Below, piece by piece: positions 13,929-18,357 of a stretch of DNA of 18,357 nucleotides (positions are counted from its first letter, which is position 1; each line of letters opens with the position of its first letter). This DNA is from DATGMS01 sp040905145. Its GTDB lineage: Bacteria; Bacteroidota; Bacteroidia; Cytophagales; Cyclobacteriaceae. The stretch lies in NCBI GenBank assembly GCA_040905145.1, contig JBBDSC010000205.1, positions 1 to 18,357 on the forward strand, read 5' to 3'. The notes beneath the pieces were generated by a model. It was not told where the DNA came from and searched no databases. It saw nothing but the letters and a program-made list of their open reading frames with translations. A program made the position numbers and the translations under genes.

Positions 13929-15188
13929 TTAAAAATCCAGATTGATACGGTGCACCTGACCATGATAAATGTAATGCACCTTAAAGCCATACTTGTCGCA
14001 GATCTGTTTTACAATAGAAAGCCCCATACCAATATGGTGTTCATGGTATGTGCTTTTGGAAAATCTTTCAAACAACTTCTCTGTGCCAATAGATAATGCC
14101 TTTCCGCTATTTTCTATTTTAAATTTATTCTTCCCTATGGTGAGGTGCATAAAGCCATCCGGATTATTATGTACAATAGCATTCTTAATCAGGTTACTGA
14201 AAAGGATTTCAAGCAATGACTGGTTTGCCTGCACATATAGCGGATCATTAAAATTCATAGTGACCTTGGGCATTTTAATGCCATACAGTTCTGTAAAATA
14301 AGAAAGCAGCTTTTCAAGCAAAGGGGCTATCGGGATATTTTGCTGTTCCGGGAATTGCTCGTTGTCAATCTTTGCCAGCAGCAACAATGTCTTGTTCAGA
14401 CGGCTTAGACGATTGGTTGTTTCATAAATAGTACGGATCAGACTGGCCTCCTGCTCATCCAGTCCGGGGTGTTGGATAAGGAGTTCAATTTTAGTTTGAA
14501 TGATTGCCAGCGGGGTCTGCATTTCATGGGAAGCATTTTCAATGAATTGCTTCTGGCTTTGAAAAGCCTGGAGGTTCCTTTGGGAAAGGTGGACAATGGC
14601 ATGGTTAAGCTCCTGAAATTCAGAGATAGTACTCTGCTGCAATGCAATAGGCTCGTTATTTTCAATATTATAGCCTTTAAGTTCATGAATAGTCATATAA
14701 AAAGGCTGCCAGAGTCTGGCAGAAGATTTTCTATTGAAAACAACAATGCTGATCAGGATGATGCCAAAAATGAAAGCAAGGATAAAGAATACACCAATGG
14801 TAAGATGTTGCGTTTCCAAAGTTGAAATATAAGCAGTTAAACGGTAAGGCTCATCCTGGTGCATAAAGTCCGCCTTCAGTTGCCGGAAGGTGATCAGTCC
14901 GTTTTTCTTCTGGTAGAACATCAGCGTATCACTAAGCACATATTCAGTGATAACAACATTTTCAATAGGCCGGATAAAAAAATCCCGGGTCACTGCCGGA
15001 AGCTCATCTGGGGGTTGGCCGCCTTTACGGATCGAGCTCAGGATATTGTTTTTTTTAAGCAATAGTTCTTCTTCCAATAAATGGTTGACCTGCACACGCA
15101 GAAAGAGGTAGAAAATGACTGAACAGATCACCAAGATCACCGGCAAAGCCAACAGCAGGTTCCGAGTATTTCTTTCCAACAGTTTCAT
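13929..15188 (-). CDS. Sensor histidine kinase
   Basis: This 419-residue inner-membrane protein has two membrane spans (about 11-30 and 130-151) enclosing a roughly 100-residue periplasmic sensor region of unknown ligand. The cytoplasmic part has the H-box FIENASHEMQTPLAII with phospho-accepting His221, the N-box LFSNLIKNAIVHNN (Asn336), IENSGKAL in place of a canonical DxGxG box, the F-box LFERF and the final glycine box HIGMGLSIVKQICDKYG. It is a classical HisKA/HATPase kinase. The start ATG overlaps the regulator stop by 4 bases (ATGA), so the two are translationally coupled and form one system. Confidence 0.95.
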   Translation of the reverse strand: MKLLERNTRNLLLALPVILVICSVIFYLFLRVQVNHLLEEELLLKKNNILSSIRKGGQPPDELPAVTRDFFIRPIENVVITEYVLSDTLMFYQKKNGLITFRQLKADFMHQDEPYRLTAYISTLETQHLTIGVFFILAFIFGIILISIVVFNRKSSARLWQPFYMTIHELKGYNIENNEPIALQQSTISEFQELNHAIVHLSQRNLQAFQSQKQFIENASHEMQTPLAIIQTKIELLIQHPGLDEQEASLIRTIYETTNRLSRLNKTLLLLAKIDNEQFPEQQNIPIAPLLEKLLSYFTELYGIKMPKVTMNFNDPLYVQANQSLLEILFSNLIKNAIVHNNPDGFMHLTIGKNKFKIENSGKALSIGTEKLFERFSKSTYHEHHIGMGLSIVKQICDKYGFKVHYIYHGQVHRINLDF

Positions 15189-15862
15189 TTACTTTCAAAT
15201 CTATATCCTATACCATAGAGGGAACGGATTGTGTTGGAACAGCCCGCCTCCCTCAGCTTCTTTTTAACGTTTTTTATATGGGAATAAACCATGTCGAAGG
15301 AATCCATATGGTCAGCAGAATCTCCCATCAGGTGCTCTGCAATGGATTGTTTTGAAATTACCCTGTTCTTGTTGGCGATGAGATAAGAAAGCAGATCGAA
15401 TTCTTTCTGGGATAAAGGGATCAGCTTATCCATGAAGTACAGTGATTTAAACTTCAGGTCTAATTGCAGTCCATTGATTTTGACTTTATTAAATCCTTCA
15501 TAATGCTTTCTTCTGATCACAGCTTTAATCCTGGCATTCAATTCGGAAAGATGAAAAGGCTTCGTCAGGTAATCATCTGCCCCCAATTCCAAGCCGGATA
15601 TTTTATCATCCAAAGAATCCTTTGCGGATAGAATTACCACCCCTTCCCTTTTATTTTGCTGCTGCATTATTTTAAGTAAGGCCAATCCATTGCCATCAGG
15701 AAGGGAAATATCAAGCACAATACAATCATAATCATACAGGGCAATTTTTTCCCTGGCAGTTTCAAGATCAACAGCAAGTTCACAGACAAAATTTTCATTT
15801 TCAAAGTATACAGCAATACTTTCCAATAAATGTTTTTCGTCTTCAACAATCAAGATTTTCAT
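15185..15862 (-). CDS. OmpR/PhoB-family response regulator
   Basis: This product has 225 residues. The N-terminal receiver domain (1-118) has the acidic pair Glu7-Asp8 (ILIVEDEKHLLE), the phospho-acceptor Asp51 (CIVLDISLPDGNG), Ser79 and Lys101 (DYLTKPF). The C-terminal winged helix (about 125-225) carries LIPLSQKEFDLLSYLI, VYSHIKNVKKKLREAG and the end motif IRSLYGIGYRFESK. It is a DNA-binding regulator controlled by the kinase encoded just downstream. It is divergent from the DUF1259 gene with 138 bases between starts, so that gene is a natural candidate target, though this is inference. Confidence 0.95.
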   Translation of the reverse strand: MKILIVEDEKHLLESIAVYFENENFVCELAVDLETAREKIALYDYDCIVLDISLPDGNGLALLKIMQQQNKREGVVILSAKDSLDDKISGLELGADDYLTKPFHLSELNARIKAVIRRKHYEGFNKVKINGLQLDLKFKSLYFMDKLIPLSQKEFDLLSYLIANKNRVISKQSIAEHLMGDSADHMDSFDMVYSHIKNVKKKLREAGCSNTIRSLYGIGYRFESK

Positions 15863-15883
15863 ATGCCTTGCAAAATTGAAAAT

Positions 15884-15891
15884 TAATTTTG
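15884..15891 (+). promoter_or_regulatory. Candidate -7 box P1 (TAnnTTTG)
   Basis: TAATTTTG matches the Bacteroidota -7 consensus. It lies in a 13-base motif TTTTGTAGAAATC that recurs exactly 60 bases downstream at P2. Its orientation is toward the DUF1259 gene. No clear -33 box was found. Confidence 0.4.
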
Positions 15892-15943
15892 TAGAAATCC
15901 TGAAAGGAAGGGCAAATTTCAGATTCTTTACAGATTGTTGACT

Positions 15944-15951
15944 TATTTTTG
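15944..15951 (+). promoter_or_regulatory. Candidate -7 box P2 (TAnnTTTG)
   Basis: TATTTTTG fits the Bacteroidota -7 consensus and begins 57 bases before the DUF1259 start codon. It overlaps the second copy of the repeat (TTTTGCAGAAATC, 15947-15959). TTG at 15936-15938 is too close to be the -33 box, so the upstream element is unclear. Confidence 0.45.
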
Positions 15952-16000
15952 CAGAAATCGCAATAATTAAGGATTACCTACCATTAAACTTCTTGATATC

Positions 16001-16975
16001 ATGAAAATTATTCCCGTTTCACTTCTTGTTCATAAATTTACCAACCTGATTATTTTAAGCACTATCATCTTGATGGTCCTTTTAAGCTTCACTTACCAAA
16101 CCTACGCACAACACTCATCTTCGTCAAAATTCGGAAAACTTGATATACAAGCGATCAAAGATGTGCTGGATATTCAAGGAACAGAAAAGGATGACGAATA
16201 TAAAGTTACAGTTCCCCAAAACGACCTTAATGTAGAAGTGGATGGATTTAAAATAATCCCCCCGATGGGCCTCGGCAGCTGGGCAGCTTTTACGGCAGCT
16301 AAAGAGGGGGGCGCCATGCTTATGGGCGACATTGTAGTTGGAGAGGAGGAGATCGGCCCGGTGCAGCAAGAAGTGATCCATCAAGGATTGACAGTAACGG
16401 CCATCCACAACCACTTTGTAAGAAATTCACCTAATTACATGTACATGCACATTGGCGGAATGGGTTCAGAAGAAGACCTGGCTAAAGGTGTAAAAGCCAT
16501 ATTTGAAAAGGTAGAAGAGCTGCGGGGTGGAGATCCTGCTGAAGGCAACACTGAATCGGTGGAAAACACTTTAGATACTGAGCAAATAGATGGAATATTG
16601 GGTCATACAGGTGAAACGAGCAGAGGGGTCTATAAATTAACCATTGGAAGGCCGGACGTAAACCTGACAGAGCATGGTACAAAAGTAACTACCTTTATGG
16701 GATTCAATACCTGGGCTGCATGGCAAGGCTCCCCTGAAAAGGCAGCCGTGGCCGGTGATTTTACAATGCTGGCCGATGAAGTAGCGCCCGTTATCAAAGC
16801 TTTGGTAGAAAATGGTATTGAAGTAGTAGCTGTGCATAATCATATGGTGCATGAAGAACCAAGAATATTCTTTTTGCACTATTGGGGTGTGGGCCCAGTG
16901 GAAAAGTTAGCCAAAGGTTTAAGGGAAGCGCTTGATCAAACTGGGAAAAATCCCCAGGAAAAAGGTAAGCATTGA
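16001..16975 (+). CDS. Secreted protein with two DUF1259 (LppY/LpqO-like) domains
   Basis: This product has 324 residues. A long N-terminal hydrophobic segment ends in QTYA|QH, a signal peptidase I-type site after residue 36, so it is exported to the periplasm. Two homologous domains follow (about 46-175 and 192-315). Each has a GxxxWAA segment (GLGSWAAFTAA; GFNTWAAWQG) and a histidine cluster: AIHNHF at 136-138 with MYMHIGG (His150), and AVHNHM at 279-281 with FFLHYWG (His293). The regular HNH…H pattern suggests metal or ligand binding, but the family has no assigned reaction. It is divergent from a two-component regulator gene and convergent with the GDCCVxC gene, 10 bases apart. The start follows two promoter-like boxes; no strong ribosome binding site is seen. 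Confidence 0.9.
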   Translation: MKIIPVSLLVHKFTNLIILSTIILMVLLSFTYQTYAQHSSSSKFGKLDIQAIKDVLDIQGTEKDDEYKVTVPQNDLNVEVDGFKIIPPMGLGSWAAFTAAKEGGAMLMGDIVVGEEEIGPVQQEVIHQGLTVTAIHNHFVRNSPNYMYMHIGGMGSEEDLAKGVKAIFEKVEELRGGDPAEGNTESVENTLDTEQIDGILGHTGETSRGVYKLTIGRPDVNLTEHGTKVTTFMGFNTWAAWQGSPEKAAVAGDFTMLADEVAPVIKALVENGIEVVAVHNHMVHEEPRIFFLHYWGVGPVEKLAKGLREALDQTGKNPQEKGKH

Positions 16976-16985
16976 TTGCTTGTAT

Positions 16986-17171
16986 TTAAATAGATGCCAC
17001 TGAACCATAACTGCAATAAACACAGCAGTCACCTCTCCGGGGTTTCAGAACGGCCTGGCAATTTTCACATTCGTAAAAAAACTGACAGGCCTCTGTGGGC
17101 ATCTCTTCTTCTTTTTGAAATGCGCAAGCTGGACAAGTGATTGTAGAGATGGGGATAATATTTGTTTTCAT
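16986..17171 (-). CDS. GDCCVxC-type small cysteine-rich protein
   Basis: This 61-residue cytoplasmic protein has eight cysteines: TCPAC (Cys13, Cys16), Cys29, CENC (Cys35, Cys38) and GDCCVYCSYGS (Cys49, Cys50, Cys53). It fits a family of small zinc-ribbon-like proteins named after the GDCCVxC motif, some members of which carry selenocysteine; here all positions are Cys. The usual Cys-Pro-Pro-rich end is replaced by SVASI, so the C-terminus looks shortened or diverged. The role is unknown; metal handling is plausible. Its ATG overlaps the stop of a 22-codon ORF by ATGA. Confidence 0.8.
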   Translation of the reverse strand: MKTNIIPISTITCPACAFQKEEEMPTEACQFFYECENCQAVLKPRRGDCCVYCSYGSVASI

Positions 17172-17236
17172 TTTATATTTTTCACTGAATAATCATCCAG
17201 TTGTGTGAGAATTTTATCATGCTCGATTTCATTCAT
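17168..17236 (-). CDS. 22-residue ORF overlapping the GDCCVxC gene start
   Basis: ATG at 17236 encodes MNEIEHDKILTQLDDYSVKN plus IK, and its TGA overlaps the ATG of the next gene (ATGA). The hydrophilic peptide is not recognised. The overlap is typical of coupled translation, so it may be a leader ORF; it may equally be the tail of a lost gene, since the frame is closed only 27 bases upstream. Confidence 0.3.
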   Translation of the reverse strand: MNEIEHDKILTQLDDYSVKNIK

Positions 17237-17441
17237 GTGTATATAATTGGTTTTAAATGGTCACATGCATTCCTGTCGGTTAGGCAGGGAATAGCCAGAT
17301 CGTTTCACCTGGACATAAAGCCTGGGTTTCCCTAATATTCAACCTCGATGTTTATGACACTTATTATGACTATTTCATATTATTTCCAGTATTTTGTTTT
17401 CGTCAAGGATCTTGAAAAAAGGGTTCTAAAAGCTGTTCATA

Positions 17442-17555
17442 TTATTTGGTCATTGAGTAGAAAATGGTCTGGGCTTCTTTTTCCGACTGTATGAGCTTAA
17501 GGTCCTTGAGTTTTCGGAGGTGCTGCCCCTTTCTGCACATCCTTAGCGTTATCAT
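17442..17555 (-). pseudogene. ArsR-family regulator, C-terminal remnant
   Basis: The frame reads GQHLRKLKDLKLIQSEKEAQ then TIFYSMTK and TAA. This is the recognition helix, wing and last strand of an ArsR/SmtB-type winged-helix repressor (pattern SQHLxxLKxxGLIxxxKExQxxxYS). The first 50-60 residues, with the metal site and most of the fold, are missing; upstream residues do not match. It lies 10 bases downstream of the 41-residue membrane peptide gene. Confidence 0.6.
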
Positions 17556-17564
17556 CCAAAACTA

Positions 17565-17690
17565 TCATCTGTTTTTGATCTGTTTTGAAAGCCATATTAT
17601 CAGCAATATCAAAACAATCAACACCAACAAGCCTCCTATCCACATGCCTACTCCCATACCCCCGCAACAGTTATCCATCATTTCATTCAT
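17565..17690 (-). CDS. 41-residue single-span membrane peptide
   Basis: This encodes MNEMMDNCCGGMGVGMWIGG followed by LLVLIVLILLIIWLSKQIKN and R. It has a Met/Cys/Gly-rich N-terminus with a Cys8-Cys9 pair, one membrane helix (about 17-34) and a short basic tail, so the N-terminus probably faces the periplasm. An AACAGG tract directly precedes the ATG. It starts 20 bases after the stop of the 120-residue gene on the same strand, so the two probably form an operon. Met- and Cys-rich small membrane peptides often accompany metal-related genes, and an ArsR remnant follows, but the function is not known. Confidence 0.65.
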   Translation of the reverse strand: MNEMMDNCCGGMGVGMWIGGLLVLIVLILLIIWLSKQIKNR

Positions 17691-17709
17691 CCTGTTTTTG
17701 ATTGGTTTA

Positions 17710-18072
17710 TTAATCAATTGAACTGTTAATTCGTTTCTGAATTCCTTTCACATAATCATTTAGTCCCGGCTTGTCTGCATCCTTTAACTTTGATAACATA
17801 TCTTTTAGGAAATCCCCGTCACCGGATGCCTCATAAACCTGTGTTACCGCCTGTGCGGCCAAAGGATGCTGGATCAATGAGCTCATGTGGCTGTGGAAAA
17901 AATTCTTTAACCGGGGCTTTGATTGAAATACATCTGTCAGCCTTCCAGGTTTCAGCCTGTCCCAATAGATCATGTGCCCACAACCTTTGATCATATTTTC
18001 ATAAAGAACCTTTCTTGTGCTTTCAAATATTTCGTTTTCGTCATTGAGCATTCCTTTAATCCGGCTGTTCAT
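17710..18072 (-). CDS. Hypothetical soluble protein, 120 residues
   Basis: The ATG at 18072 is preceded by AGGAACGG at a suitable distance. The product is mainly helical and charged, with segments such as GHMIYWDRLKPGRLTDVFQS, HSHMSSLIQHPLAAQAVTQV and DGDFLKDMLSKL. There is no signal peptide, membrane span or cysteine cluster, and I do not recognise a family. It is followed after 20 bases by the 41-residue membrane peptide gene. The composition and start context support a real gene. Confidence 0.6.
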   Translation of the reverse strand: MNSRIKGMLNDENEIFESTRKVLYENMIKGCGHMIYWDRLKPGRLTDVFQSKPRLKNFFHSHMSSLIQHPLAAQAVTQVYEASGDGDFLKDMLSKLKDADKPGLNDYVKGIQKRINSSID

Positions 18073-18214
18073 TTTTAAAAGCCGTTCCTGCTATATAAAC
18101 AGTTAATGGAGGTAGCAACATCATCTGAAGCAAGGGTAACAGGCCTGTCTGAAAGTAAGGGACACCGACCTATTCATAGTATACTCCCAAACTTCATACT
18201 CAAAAGCCCAGTAC

Positions 18215-18357
18215 TCAAACATTACTGCTAATATTGAGCATCAGGTTGCTGTCCTGCGCAAACCAGGGAGCCACTGCCACCACCAGACCCAGTAGTACAT
18301 TTAAATACCGCCCTATTCTCAACACCTCTCCCATACACACGACTGCCACTACAGCAA
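18215..18357 (-). CDS. C-terminal part of a membrane protein (5' end outside window)
   Basis: The minus-strand frame is open from the window edge: AVVAVVCMGEVLRIGRYLNV, LLGLVVAVAPWFAQDS, NLMLNISSNV, TGA at 18215-18217. A helix followed by APW resembles the SPW-repeat type of small membrane domain (…GLWLxxSPW…). After NISSN a further helix would be expected but the frame stops, so the gene may be truncated. Identification is tentative. Confidence 0.4.
   Translation of the reverse strand, partial: AVVAVVCMGEVLRIGRYLNVLLGLVVAVAPWFAQDSNLMLNISSNV

Noticed and set aside
17264..17296. ATTCCTG…CAGGGAAT as a terminator or attachment site
   Set aside because: The stem is short with a bulge, has no T-run, and no partner copy is seen elsewhere in the window.

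Overview
The window looks like a chromosomal segment of a Bacteroidota bacterium, most likely of the Cytophagales type. This rests on the kinds of genes present (a DUF6577/AbiEii pair, a two-domain DUF1259 secreted protein, a GDCCVxC protein, lipoprotein-type PQQ-like dehydrogenases), on the scarcity of clear Shine-Dalgarno sequences, and on promoter-like TAnnTTTG boxes. No RNA gene or CRISPR array was found.

Layout. 1-72 is the tail of an unidentified gene and its terminator. 73-2087 has no intact gene: it holds strong DNA hairpins, a decayed small membrane-protein gene, and an unusual 770-bp imperfect palindrome made of two IS4-type transposase 3' halves fused head to head. nadE (2088-2915) is intact. 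2911-3908 is a decay zone holding two inverted copies of a structured repeat, a broken higBA toxin-antitoxin pair and an istB fragment. 3991-6186 encodes a long 2OG-Fe(II) oxygenase-like protein. 6187-6655 holds a decayed second copy of the nadE 3' end and a strong hairpin. A probable minus-strand operon follows (9380 to 6681): a cysteine hydrolase with an extra C-terminal PRC-barrel/DUF2171-like domain, then a lipoprotein sugar/sorbosone-type dehydrogenase.

9634-11086 is a mosaic of minus-strand gene fragments: a restriction-type helicase, a third copy of the structured repeat, an unrecognised fragment, a GIY-YIG nuclease, and a second copy of the small membrane protein. 11328-13325 is an apparently complete AbiE-like (type IV) toxin-antitoxin operon with a terminator and an operator-like set of repeats. 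A frameshifted ORF follows. Then comes an OmpR-type response regulator and sensor kinase operon (minus), divergent from a secreted two-domain DUF1259 protein (plus). The right end carries small minus-strand genes: a GDCCVxC cysteine-rich protein, an ArsR-type regulator remnant, a 41-residue membrane peptide, a 120-residue unknown protein, and the end of another membrane protein running off the window.

Overall, a few intact genes (nadE, the oxygenase, the hydrolase/dehydrogenase pair, AbiE, the two-component system, DUF1259) sit among remnants of mobile and defence genes. The most novel-looking signals are the three-hairpin repeat with base-pair covariation, the transposase palindrome, the hydrolase-PRC fusion and the repeated motif upstream of the AbiE operon. 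All family assignments come from reading the translated sequence; no database search was possible.
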